Positions 47,255 to 58,850 of a stretch of 64,000 nt of DNA are shown one piece after another; the first letter of the stretch is position 1; each line of letters starts with the position of its first letter. Source of the stretch: Larix kaempferi (taxonomy: Eukaryota > Streptophyta > Pinopsida > Pinales > Pinaceae); the NCBI GenBank assembly GCA_027924585.1, contig BSBM01000232.1, forward strand, positions 28,373,501-28,437,500. The letters are read 5' to 3'. A program made the position numbers and the translations under genes. The notes under the pieces were generated by a model. The model had not been told where the DNA came from. It saw only the letters and a program-made list of their open reading frames with translations, and did not search any database.

Positions 47255-49692
47255 TGTTGGGGTTTATTATGTGTTAAATAATTCCAATATTTAAATTGTC
47301 AGCCCGAGGAGGGAGCTTATGAGATGCAATCAATATATGTGCAGGATTGAAGGCTAACATGCAACTATATGACTTTAAACTACTTGCATGACTTTCATAA
47401 TTATTCTATCTATGAAAAACAGGAAACTAATTAACCAATGAAGCAAATAGAAAAATTAATACAGATGTTTAATTGAAGTGTATTTGATTATGGAAAGTAG
47501 AAAACTTGATAAAGATATTTTGATTATGGAAACAAGTAGAAAACTTGATAAAGATACTTATTATTAATCCAAATATTAAACCATGAACATCTTCATTATT
47601 TGTATGAATGTAAACTAATCCTATGATAATGAGATGAAACTATCAAAAACTAAAACAACTTAAGAAATGGAATTATTAACTATTACTTGGAAGACAAACT
47701 ATCTAGAAACAAGACTAATAAATTTTGAACGGTAACTAATTAGTAGATCAAATTGAAGAACTGAAGTTTGGAAGAAGGTTGAGAAGAAAGTTTCAAGAAG
47801 AAAGTAGGAGAAAAGAGGAAATAATAACAAGACTTAATTAAGAACTTTAAGTAACATGAAATAAACTTTAAATTACATCTAAAACTGTTAAGGAGGAGTA
47901 AGAAGAATGATGATTAAGAGGCAGAAGAAATTAGATTTTGAAGAAGGCCTAAAACAATGCAGAAAGTAAACAGGTCCGAATGACGATCCGAACTCCTGTT
48001 TGAATGGCAGTCTGAATGACAGTTTGAATGGAGGAAAATGTTTTAAAGTGAGGAAAAGGAAGAATTTGGATGATTTAATGACCAGTTGGCTTTATGCAAA
48101 TGATCCTACAGTGCATAGGAAGCAATGGAGAGATTAAGTAGAGGCTAAACTAACAAGAAGTTAATTACTCTAATCATTATCTAAGAGAGGAACTATTTCT
48201 ATTAGAGCAAAATGATGGAAGATAGAAGTCACCTACAGTAATAGATGAATGATTTCCATGAGAAGTAGGAAGAAGGTTAATATGGAAGAAGAGAAAGAGT
48301 TAACCTATAGAAAAATAGAAGAAAAACTAACAAAAGAGAAGAGAAAGAAGCTAATACTAACTATGGAAGAATTTGGAAGCAATATCTAACTACAAATGAT
48401 GGAAGAAGGACTGAAAGCAAACTGTTGGTCGACCATTTTCTAATTCAGAATAAGAGAGATTATGTTAACAACAGAATATTAATTACAGAGGAATGAGGAT
48501 GACCTACACAGGAAAAATGAATTAGATTACACACAAGAAATAAACTAGTTAATTGCAAGAAACGAAATGCAGAAAAAGATAACAAAACCTTTGGTTGATG
48601 AGGGGCCCTTCCTAGCAATCAGAGGGGAAACTAAATCATCTTAAATGATTATCAGCAGAGCATCAATGAACTGCTACTTCCATTAACTGAGAAAATTACA
48701 GTGTTTACAAAGAACAAGCTATCTATCTCTGTCTATCTCCATATGGATCCTCTATGTTTGCTGCGTTTCTCCAAAGGAGGCATCTATTTATAAGTTACAA
48801 ATGGTGAGAGGGTCGATAAAGTCGACCTCTCTAATAATATAAGTGTTTAAATGATCATAACTGTTGGTTTAATTGATACATGCCAACGCAAGGAGCATTC
48901 TTCAGACTTTGACGTAGTTGATTCCTTCATAGTGCAGCTACAACGTCGATCTACCCAGCTCCTTGGCATCAATCCCATCCAATGCAAACAGTTGAGCATT
49001 CATTTCCTCAAAACGTGAGCAGAAGCACATGCTAGAGCGTCGATGTGGGCACATGAGTTACGTTGGCAAACTGAGCATGGGCGTGGAAGTTATGTCAGCC
49101 AACTGAATGTGAACAGTCTGGACTCCTTCCAGAACGACGACGTGCAAGAGCATGAACAGGTGCGAATGATCCTCGGTCGAACGAGCAGAAAAATCGAAGC
49201 GTGGGGGTGTTGACGTGGATGAGAAGTGTGTTGTCAAGCTTGGACGGCTTGGGGACGAATCTTCCAGAACCAAAGCTCCTTAACCGTGCCCAATGCATGG
49301 CAAATAGAACCCACATGCCACTTTTTGCATTTAACGGTCTGAGATGTGTCAACCATGGATTTCGCAGGCTGAACGAAGGGTTGAATGATGAGATGAACGC
49401 GTTTTAACTTAACACATAAGCACGCAGTCTGAATGAAGGGTCATTTGAGAAATGAAGCCTGCAAATTAAAACATAAATACCAATTATGCCCATAAAATGT
49501 CACTTTAACATAAATAAATCATGATATAATGAAATATCAACAAGATTTGCATAGTAAGTAAATATGTACATACCTGGACTGTTTGATGGGCTAAATGGAA
49601 AATAAAACAACTTACTATAGCAAAAATGATAGAAATAACGCCATTTCGAGTAGATTAGATGATAAAAAATGGTGACAAAATGGACGTCAACA
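47255..49692 (-). mobile_element. 3' LTR of the LARD-like element
   Basis: On the plus strand it reads TGTTGGGG...GTCAACA. The right LTR matches it along its length with scattered substitutions and small indels. A TATA box candidate TATAAATAG (minus strand) lies at 48792-48784, with a near-palindrome around GTCGA(C) just upstream (plus 48809-48835). No gene inside: the small conserved minus-strand frame at 49058-49273 is shared by both LTRs but has no recognisable feature. Confidence 0.92.
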
Positions 49693-49705
49693 CTCCCCCA
49701 AACCG
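49693..49705 (-). promoter_or_regulatory. Polypurine tract of the LARD-like element
   Basis: On the minus strand CGGTTTGGGGGAG ends at the LTR start TGTTGACG. A similar sequence (TCCTCCCCCAACCCGAAGG on plus) lies inside at about 50664, a possible second or duplicated tract. Confidence 0.8.
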
Positions 49706-51249
49706 AAGATATGCCAGGTCCCATTGAGCAAAGAGAAACATAAATAAGGAAGAACTGGATGCGGCTAGATGGATTCGTAAAGGATGAGAGCGAGCAGAGT
49801 GATGGTGAGGATCAAGCAGGGGTCAGTTTTTAAAACAAGGTCCAATTGAATATTTGAAAAATCATGAGACGGAAATTTGGCACGTTTAAACGATCACGCC
49901 ATTATTCAGAATTTTTGAAACGTATACCATAATAAAGATACGCGTGTTAATAAATTCATATGGTTTGGGAACTATTCAACCATGTCCAAAGTAAACTTTG
50001 GACAGGTTGAAAGAAACTTTTCATCATGGGATTATAACATAGTGCGTCAAAAATCATGATGATCTTTTAATTAATAAAATGGCGGTTCTCATGTTGATTT
50101 TTTTTGCATATAACTTAATGAAAAGTTAAACCATATGATAACCAGATAATAATTCTGAAAATCACAATAATGCATGATTAATTGATTCATTGGGTGAAGT
50201 CGAGATGAATTAAAGGAATGCGATCGTGTGCAGAGATGATATTTGATTAATCCCTGATATGGTTAATCAATAAAATTTCAAAATTTAACTACCTTAGCAC
50301 ACTTAATCATGATTTTATAAGCTATGGTTTTATTCAGATCATCATTCATTTGATTCATTCAACCCTTCATATAGACCATTTGTCTGTACAAGATGTGCTT
50401 GCTGGATCTGATTGTTGTTGATTATGCAGAAACTTTCTAAGGCTTCCAGCACACAAAAAGATGATGTAAACTTCCCTTTTTTTTGTTTTTTTTTTCCTGA
50501 AATATTTAGTCACTCTTCATGGATTAGAACAGTTTTTTTTCTTCTATTACTTGCATTATTCCTGAAACAACAGATTATTGTATAAGAACTTTAATTATAA
50601 GTAAACAGAAAAATAGAAGCAATTCTGAATCCTAGTAAACAGATAAAATAGAAATGATTTTGAATCCTCCCCCAACCCGAAGGAATGGCACGTCCTCAGG
50701 CCATTAACAAATTAATGCTTCTTATGTAAACACTCTATATCAACATCAATTAGCAGGAAAGTCTAAAAAACATCATTATTCTAAAAACTAGAACTTTTTG
50801 AGAAAAAGATGTATTCATGATATGACCAAAACAATATCATACTAAGTCAGATTCTTCAATACATGCAAATTCATCAGTTTATGCTCATGAAGACCACAAG
50901 ACCACATAAAGAATAATAGTGTAAGAGATGCGAAAAATGCCATAGGAAAAACTAGTCGTCCATGACTCATTGTAAAGATCTCTTGGCATCCAAAGAATAT
51001 AGATAAGGTTCACCGTAAAGTTTGTGAGATCTACTATAATTATGGGTCCCATTTCTAGGATAATCATATCCTAGGTATTTGTTTGAATTAGATGACAGGG
51101 TCCAAGTCCAACTTACAGCCATTATCTAATGACAATATAAATAATCGGCCTAAATATGTGTTTGTATACTCAGGTTTTTATGAGCTATGTGAATAGCAAA
51201 GCGTTAACCAAACCTCTTTTACCCGATATTGCCCTATTGCTAGCAGGCA

Positions 51250-51425
51250 TGTTCAGTACCCCGATGGGTTTATCTTGGTACCATGCAAGCATAGCCCTAC
51301 TACCAATGAGCCTGTTCAGTACCCCAACGGGTTTACTTGCACTTACCGAGCTTCCTTGTTTAAGATTTTACTTAGCATGGACCCGATGCCAGCGAGCCTG
51401 TTCAGTACCCCAGCAGGTTTGCTTC
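51250..51425. repeat. Three diverged repeats of GTTCAGTACCCC type
   Basis: GTTCAGTACCCCGATGGGTT, GTTCAGTACCCCAACGGGTT and GTTCAGTACCCCAGCAGGTT occur about 63-89 bp apart, each preceded by an AGC(A/C)(G/A)GC or AGCCT context. Confidence 0.75.
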
Positions 51426-51426
51426 G

Positions 51427-51449
51427 TATATATATATATATATATATAT
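51427..51449. repeat. (TA)n microsatellite
   Basis: A pure TA run of about eleven dinucleotides follows the GTTCAGTACCCC repeats. Confidence 0.9.
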
Positions 51450-51991
51450 TTGTAAGGAAGCCGATTGGCACTAGAGTGTGCTAAGCCTGCTAAACACATA
51501 ATTCAATAATTTAGCATGAACCTTATGAGCAACTTTATTTATAATGGCCTAAATTACAGATCATGTCAAAAGATAATAAATGAAAGTTGTTCTTTGACTT
51601 CATAGTCTATCTTCTTCATAAAAGGTGAGTAATGTTCCCCACAAAATAGAAAATATCACCCACTTCTAGGATACCTTTTAAAGGTGCTTTAGAGACAAGT
51701 TTTGATAATGAGTCCCAAATGAACTAGGAGTCCATAGGTGTAAGATTGAGTTTTGTGGATATCATAATAATCAAAGTAGGTCTTTGAGTAACTGATCTAA
51801 TAAGAAATATGCATGTATGATGTAAGATTGATTTGGTTTAGTCATTAACATGATCATACTCTTAGTTCTTTTATTTTAAAGGAAAATAGAAAGTGAAGTT
51901 GTATGAATATCTAAAGCTAACTAACCACATACAACTTTTTATTTATATACATACTATCCTATGCTATCTAAAAGAAAGAAAAACCCTTTAT

Positions 51992-52528
51992 TCAAGTGTA
52001 AGAACTTTTCCAATGTAACCATGTGTGAAGAAAAATGAAAAACATACCTATATCCACATATGAAAAAGTTAAAGCAATGATTACCTGGATGTGGAGAATC
52101 AACCGACTTACTTGCTTTTGCAACAGAAGGTGTCGAATGAAGGAATGGTATTGTGGCCTCATTACCTCTTGAAACCATATTTCAATGTAGTGGTGGTATT
52201 TACCTTCATTCATTATGTCATGCAGATCCCCTCCTCTAGGTTGATTGATTTCAGAAGTATGCATAGGATCTGCCAGCTTGCATGTAGAGAATTCTTTAAT
52301 TTCCGATTTCTCTCCTTCGTATGTAGTTCCCAAGTTATCAATTTCCTTCGCAATTTGGCAAGCAACATCTTTTTGTGGCTCCTGGGGCTTTGGTATGTTT
52401 GTTGTGTCAGGAGAGGTAGATAAACTATTAACTGCTATCAGGATGTGTTCTACCTAATAAGAAGAATTCCCAACTGCTGCTAGGATTTGAGAGAGATTTC
52501 CCATACTAATGGTTGCCTCGGAATCCAT
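51992..52528 (-). pseudogene. LARD interior reading frame, possible gag remnant
   Basis: From an ATG at 52528 the minus strand reads MDSEATISMGNLSQILAAVG, one TAG, then the same frame continues through IPKPQEPQKDVACQIAKEID, EGEKSEIKEFSTCKLADPM and YHHYIEIWFQEVMRPQYHSF. It lies about 400 bp inside the primer site, where gag would begin. I do not recognise a gag domain, so this may be a gag N-terminus, a short LARD-specific product or chance. The frame ends near CATCCAG|GTAATC, which could be a splice donor. Confidence 0.35.
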
Positions 52529-52928
52529 TTTGTTGGTTGATAGATATTACTTCACACATGGATTAGTCCCTGGGGTTCTTACAATACCAAATTTTTTTAT
52601 GTGTTTTTAAAATACTTTCTATCACTAAAACAAATTTGCAAACTAAACTTGCTGAAATAATAACACACTTGAAAAGAAAGAAGGCAAACTTTATGAAAAT
52701 AAATTGCGGAAAATTAAACACTCAGACGTACAGAAAGGAAATCACACTTGTGCGGAAAGGAACAACAAGGATTTGGGGCAACCCACTAAAGTGGATGCAT
52801 CAGGCTATTACACTATGGAAAACTGTAGTGAGGTCCTCTTTGCGTCTTACCATTTCCCCTCCCCCTTGCTGTGTAATGTAAAAGAAACCTATCTACCCCT
52901 ATATACCTAGACTCCAATCCCTTTAGCA

Positions 52929-52948
52929 CCTCCTCGGCAATGGCACCA
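52929..52948 (-). promoter_or_regulatory. Primer binding site of the LARD-like element
   Basis: Three bases inside the right LTR the minus strand reads TGGTGCCATTGCCGAGGAGG. It resembles the tRNA-Asp site of plant gypsy elements (TGGCGCCGTTGCCGGGGA) more closely than the gypsy copies at 7-26 kb do. Confidence 0.75.
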
Positions 52949-52951
52949 AAA

Positions 52952-55382
52952 TGTTGGGGTTTATTATGTGTTAAATAATTCCAATATTTAAATTGTCAAC
53001 CCGAGGAGGGACCTTATGAGATGCAATCACTATATGTGCAGGATTGGAGGCTAACATGCAACTATATGACTTTAAAGTACTTGCATGACTTTCATAATTA
53101 TTCTATCTATGAAAAACAGGAAACTGATTAACCAATGAAGCAAATAGAAAACTTAATAAAGATGTTTAATTGAAGTGTATTTGATTATGGAAAGTAGAAA
53201 ACTTGATAAAGATATTTTGATTATGGAAACAAGTAGAAAACTTGATAAAGATATTTATTATTAATCCAAATCTTAAACCATGAACATCTTCATTATTTGT
53301 ATGAATGGAAACTAATCCTATGATAATGAGATGAAACTATCAAAAACTAAAACAACTTAAGAAATGAAATTATTAACTATTACTTGGAAGACAAACTATC
53401 TAGAAACAAGACTAATAAATTTTGAACAGTAACTAATTAGCAGATCAGATTGAAGAATTGAAGTTTGGAAGAAGGTTGTGAAGAAAGTTTCAAGAAGAAA
53501 GTAGGAAATAATAAAAAGAATTAATGAAGAACTTTAAGTAACATGAAATAAACTTTAAATTACATCTAAAACTGTTAAGGAGGAGTAAGAAGAATGATGA
53601 TTAAGAGGCAGAAGAAATTAGATTTTGAAGAAGGCCTAAAAATATTGCAGAAAGTAAACAGGTTCGAATGACGATCCAAACACCTGTTTGAATGGCGGTT
53701 CGAATGACAGTCCGAATGGAGGAAAACGTTTTAAAGTGAGGAAAAGGAAGAATTTGGATGATTTAATGACCAGCTGGCTTTATGCAAATGATCCTACAGT
53801 GCACAGGAAGCAATGGAGAGATTAAGTAGAGGCTAAACTAACAAGAAGTTAATTACTCTAATCATTATCTAAGAGAGGAACTATTTCTATTGGAGCAAAA
53901 TGATGGAAGATAGAAGTCACCTACAACGACAGAGGAATGATTTCTATGAGAAGTAGGAAGAATGTTAAGATGGAAGAAGAGAAAAAGTTAACCTACAAAA
54001 AAATAGAAGAAAAACTAACAGAAGAGAAGAGAAAGAAGCTAATACTAACGATGGAAGAATTTGGAAGCAATATCTAACTACAAATGATGGAAGAAGGACT
54101 GAAAGCAAACTGTTGGTTGACTATTTCCTAATTCAGAAGAAGAGAGATTATATTAACAACAGAATATTAATTACAGAGGAATGAGGATGACCTACACAGG
54201 AAAAACGAATTAGATTACACACACAGGAAATAAACTAGTTAATTTCAAGAAAAGAAATGTAGAAAAAGATAACAAAACCTCTGGTTGATGAGGGGCCCTT
54301 CCCAACAATCAGAGGGGAAACTAAATCATCTTAAATGACTGTCAGTAGAGCATCAATGAACCGCTACTTCCATTAATTGAGAAAATTACAATGTTTACAA
54401 AGAACAACCTATCTATCTCTGTCTATCTCCGTATGGATCCTCTATGTCTGTTGCGTTTCTCCAAAGGAGGCATCTATTTATAAGTTACAAATGGTGAGAG
54501 GGTCGACAGAGTCGACCTCTCTAATAATAAAAGTGTTTAAATGATCATAAATGTTGGTTTAATTGATACATGCCAACGCAAGGAGCATTCTTCAGACTTT
54601 GATGGAGTTGATTCCTTCACAGGGAAGCTATAACGTCGATCTACCCAGCTCCTCGACGTCAATCCCATCCAATGCGAACAACTGAGCATTCATTCCCTCA
54701 AAACGTGAGCAGAAGCACATGCTAGAGCGTCGACATGGGAACAAGAGTTACGTTGGCAGACTGAGCATGGGCGTGGGAGTTATGTTGGCCAACTGAATGT
54801 GAACAGGCTGGACTCCTTCCAAAACGACGGCGTGCAAGAGCATGAACAGGTGCGAATGATCCTCGGCTGAACGAGCAGAAGAATCAAAGTGTGGGGGTGT
54901 TGACGTGGATGAGAAGTGTGCTATCGAGCTTGGAAGGCTTGGGGACGAATCTTCCAGAACCAAATCTCCTTAACCATGCCCAATGTGTGGCAATTAGAAC
55001 CCACGTGCCCCTTTTTGCATTTAACGGTCAGAGATGTGTCAACCATGGATTTTGTAGGCTGAATGAAGGGTTCAATGATGAGCCGAACGTGTTTTAACTT
55101 AACACATAAGCACACGGTCTGAATGAAGGGTCATTTGAGAAACACATCTTGCAAATTAAAACATAAATACCAATTATGCTCATAAAATGTCACTTTAACA
55201 TAAATAAATCATGATATAACGAAATATCAACAAGATTTTCATAGTAAGTAAATATGTGCATAACTGGACTGTTTGATGGGCTAAATGGAAAATAAAACAA
55301 CTTACTATAGCAAAAATGATAGAAATAACACCATTTCGAGTAGATTAGATGATAGAAAATGGTGACAAAATGGACGTCAATA
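52952..55382 (-). mobile_element. 5' LTR of the LARD-like element
   Basis: It starts TGTTGGGG and ends GTCAATA, where the last CA has become TA. TATAAATAG on the minus strand is at 54482-54474. The near-palindrome GGTCGACAGAGTCGACC lies at about 54502. Confidence 0.92.
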
Positions 55383-55387
55383 GTCAT
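55383..55387. repeat. Target-site duplication GTCAT (right)
   Basis: This is identical to 47250-47254. Confidence 0.92.
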
Positions 55388-55612
55388 TAATGTTGTCATC
55401 AATGACAATCAAATTCATCAAAACATCGCCTCCATTTTTATTTGAAACTTTGAATTCTTAAAAATGACATTAATTACTCAAATTCCAAATATAGTGGAAC
55501 ACTAAGGAATTGCTGAATGATGTGGCACACTAAGGACATAGAAATATACCGAGGGTGCAGTGTGGTAGGTTTGATTGCCACTCTTTGAATGTCTAGTTCT
55601 AGAATCAAAATA

Positions 55613-56435
55613 AAAAATTTCAAAGTTGACCCCTGTGTGCAAAAATTGCACACTCCCTTACTGAGCAAAACCCTAGTTTCGAAAATGGACCTACAAGATG
55701 ACACTTGGGCCATGGGATTGGAGGAGAGGGGCACCCCTAGGACTATTTCGATCTCCTTATTCTAATGGAGTCGACGGTTTGTCGATCCGAGCCACAGTCG
55801 TCATTCTATGGCTCGTTTCGTCTTTCATCCAAAAGGCCTTAAGGGACACTTGTTGGATACGTATCGGGGACATAGAATGACGACCGTGCAACAAAAATGG
55901 GTTTCAGAGATTCTTGCAAGTGTTTCTAGGAAGGCTCCAGTTGGGAATGCTATCCATAAGTCCTGGTGGATGATTTTTTGAAGTTGAACCCCATGTGCAA
56001 AAATTGCACACTCCCTTACTGAGAAAAACCCTAGTTTCCAAAATGGACCTACAAGGTGACACCTGAGCCATGGGACTGGAGGAGAGGGCCACCCCTAGCA
56101 CTATCTAGATGTCCTGAATCCAACAGAGTTGACGGTTTGTCGCTCTGAGCTACAGTCGTCATTCTATGGCTCGTTCCGTCTCGCATCCAAAAGGCCTTCA
56201 GGGACACCTGTTGGATACCTACCGGGGGCATATAATTCCAACCGTGCAACAAAACCAGGTTCCGGGGAGTCCTCCAAGTGTGTCTAGGAAGGTTCTAGCT
56301 GGGAACGCTATCCATAAGTTCCTGGTGGATGATTTTGCAAAGTTGACCCCCGTGTGCAAAAATTGCACACTCCCTTGCTGAGCAAAACCCTAGTTTCGAA
56401 AATGGACCTACAAGATGACACCTGGGCCATGGGAA
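55613..56435. repeat. ~358-bp tandem repeat, subfamily 1
   Basis: AAAACCCTAGTTTC recurs at 55667, 56025 and 56384, giving spacings of 358 and 359 bp, so about 2.3 monomers are present. Each has TGCAAAAATTGCACACTCCC before the AAACCCTAG box, then GACCTACAAGATGACAC, GAGTCGACGGTTTGTCG and AGGGACAC. The array stops abruptly at GGGCCATGGGAAAC (56435). Confidence 0.9.
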
Positions 56436-57240
56436 ACTTTTAAAAGGATAAAACAAAAACAATATGTAATGAATGAGACTTGCCTTAAAATATTAAAATA
56501 TAAGACGATTCTAAATGTCAACTCAACCTGATATTTAAAAGATCCAAAATCTATTAAAAACAAGGCCAAAGTACAAACTATAAATTGCCAACGTACAAGA
56601 TGCTCACAATAACAAACTGCGAGAATATAGGAGAAGATAGGAGCAGATAAGAGAAGAGAAGATAGGAGACCATGCTCAAAAGGATTTGGAGAGCATTTCA
56701 TTCCAGGCCGAGCTATTCCATTCATTTTCGAGGCATTTGAGGCCGAAAAGGATCTGGTAAGCATTCGTTTTTCAAAAGTGGGTCAGAGGCTCTTGCATCT
56801 TGGAAGTGACCAAGAGTATCTTGCAGTGTGATAAATATGCATTTTAGGTTTCGGTGAATTCAAATATGACTCAGAGTCTCTTGCTTTGTGGGTCATTTAC
56901 TGAGGTTTTTCGTTTTACGTTGCATTTCTATTGGATACGTACTTCAACAAAGTGGTTCCAAATAGATGTATGGATGTGGAAGCTGTGTTTTCCATCTTTG
57001 TCTCAAGTATGAGAAGGCATGGACATATCAGGCTCTTTAGGAATTGAAACATAGTATGATACAATCCATAGGTATTGGATTCAATTAAAATTTTATCTCC
57101 GTTGTGCTTTCTTAATGTCAAAAGATTCCCCCCCATTAAGAGTATTCTCAAGCAAAAATATCCTTTCCATGCCTATCCTAGTTTTATTATGCGGTGTGTA
57201 GTTCATGAAACCTAGTTGGTTTGTAATTTGTAAGTGTAGC
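56436..57240. other. Non-repeat stretch between the two repeat subarrays
   Basis: No gene is recognised. It includes short direct phrases (AGGAGAAGATAGGAG, CTCTTGC with TGGGTCA) but no tandem monomer. It may be an insertion into, or a boundary between, the two subarrays. Confidence 0.5.
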
Positions 57241-58850
57241 TTAGGCATTTAGTTGAAACCCTAGTTTACGAAATGAATGCACAAAGAAGTCACTGGGCCA
57301 TGAGAACACGAGGGATAGGTCCCCCTAGAGGTAATCACATGCTAGGAGACCAACGGAGTCGGCGGTTCGACGATCCAACCTTTGGTTACCGAGTTATATC
57401 AAGTTGCAAGTCGCATGAAAATGTCGTTCAGGGACACTTGGTGACTTTCGGTCCAGGAGAGAAAAAGCAAATGAAGCAGCAAGATTGCGTGCCGCTGGCT
57501 CCTACAAGTGTGTATGGGAAATGCCAATGTGGGAACACTACCAACACTGGCTCGGTGGAGGGTTTTGCAGATTTGACCCACCAATGCGAGATTGCATTGA
57601 AGGAAACTAAGAAAAACCCTAGTTTACAAAATGAATGCACAATTAAGTCACTAGACCATGAGAACATGAGGGAGAGTTCCCCCTAGAGGTAATCGCATGC
57701 TAGGAGATCAACGAATTCGATAGTTTATCGATCTGACCTTCGGTTGTTGAGTTATGTCGAGTTGCAAGTTGCATGAAAATGTCGTTCAGGGACACTTGGT
57801 GACTTTCGGTCTGGGAGCAAAAAAGAAAATGGAGCAACAAGATTGCATGCCGTGGGCTCCTGCAAGTGTGTATGGGCAATGCTGATGTGGGAAAACTACC
57901 AACACTGGCTCGGTGGAGGGTTTTGCAGAGTTGACCCATCAATGCGAGAATGCATTGAAGGAAACTGATCAAAACCCTAGTTTACAAAATGAATGCACAA
58001 TGGAGTCACTGGGCCATGAGAATAGGAGGGAGAGGGCCCCATAGAGGTAATCGCACGCCAGGAGACCAACGGAGTCGACGGTTCGTCGATATGACCTCTG
58101 GTTTCCGAGTTATGTCGAGTTGAAAGTCGCATGAAAATGTCGTTCAGGGACAATTGGTGACTTTTGGTCCAGGAGCGAAAAATCAAACGAAGCAGCAAGA
58201 TTACGTGCCATTGGCTCCTGCAAGTGTGTATGGGAAATGCCGATGTGGGAACACTACCAACACTGGCTTGGTGGAGGGTTTTGCAGATTTGACCCACCAA
58301 TGCGAGATTGCATTGAAGGAAATTGAGCAAAACCCTAGTTTACAAAATGAATGCATAATGGAGTCACTGGGCCATGAGAACATGAGGGAGATCCCCCCTA
58401 GAGGTAATCGCATGCCAGGAGACAAACAGAGTCGATGGTTTTTCGATTCGACCTCCGGTTTCCGAGTTATGTTGAGTTGCAAGTCACATGAAAATGTCGT
58501 TTAGGGACACTTGGTGACTTTCGGTCCGGAAGCGAAAAAGAAAACGAAGCAGCAAGATTGCATGCCGTTGGCTCCTGCAAGTGTGTATGGGAAATGCCGA
58601 TGTGGGAACACTACCAAAACTGGCTCGGTGGAGGGTTTTGTAGATTTGACCCACCAATGTGAGATTGCATTGAAGGAAACTGAGCAAAACCCTAGTTTAC
58701 AAAATGAATGAACAATGAAGTCACTGGGCCATGAGAACAAATGGGAGAGGGCCCTGGTAATCGCATGCCAGGAGACCAACGAAGTCGACGGTTCGTCGAT
58801 CCGACCTCCGGTTGCCAAGTTATGTCGAGTTGCAAGTTGCATGAAAATAC
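57241..58850. repeat. ~358-bp tandem repeat, subfamily 2
   Basis: AAACCCTAGTTTAC recurs near 57255, 57613, 57971, 58329 and 58686, spaced 357-358 bp. About 4.5 monomers are present. Shared blocks are GGAGACCAACGGAGTCGACG, CAGGGACACTTGGTGACTTT and GGCTCGGTGGAGGGTTTTGC. It is related to subfamily 1 in length, in the AAACCCTAG box, the GTCGACGGTT block and the GGGACAC block. Plus-strand frames of up to 138 codons (57273-57686) run across monomer borders. Confidence 0.92.

Larger units (their letters stand above)
49706..51990 (-). mobile_element. LARD interior, non-coding part
   Basis: No long open frame or pol motif was found. It contains T-rich runs near 50480-50510, three related units GTTCAGTACCCC...GGTTT near 51250, 51315 and 51400, and a (TA)n microsatellite at about 51427-51449. 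Confidence 0.7.
47255..55382 (-). mobile_element. LARD-like non-autonomous LTR retrotransposon
   Basis: An 8128-bp element has LTRs of 2438 and 2431 bp, a 3259-bp interior and a perfect 5-bp target duplication GTCAT. Read on the minus strand, a primer site lies inside the right LTR and a polypurine tract before the left LTR. No protease, RT, RNase H or integrase motif is visible in the interior, which fits the definition of a large retrotransposon derivative that moves with proteins supplied by another element. The primer site resembles the tRNA-Asp type of Tat/Athila-like gypsy elements, so a gypsy-type helper is a fair guess. One interior reading frame may be a gag remnant. Confidence 0.9.

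Noticed and set aside
46925-47294. Overlapping Ser/Cys/His-rich plus-strand frames
   Set aside because: Three frames are open together in CAT/GTC-rich simple sequence with a 47-bp tandem duplication.
49058-49273. Minus-strand frame conserved in both LARD LTRs (also 54748-54963)
   Set aside because: Conservation follows from the two LTRs being copies of one sequence. No start context or domain is visible.
57255-58695. AAACCCTAG boxes as an interstitial telomere array
   Set aside because: The word occurs once per ~358-bp monomer, not as head-to-tail 7-bp repeats.
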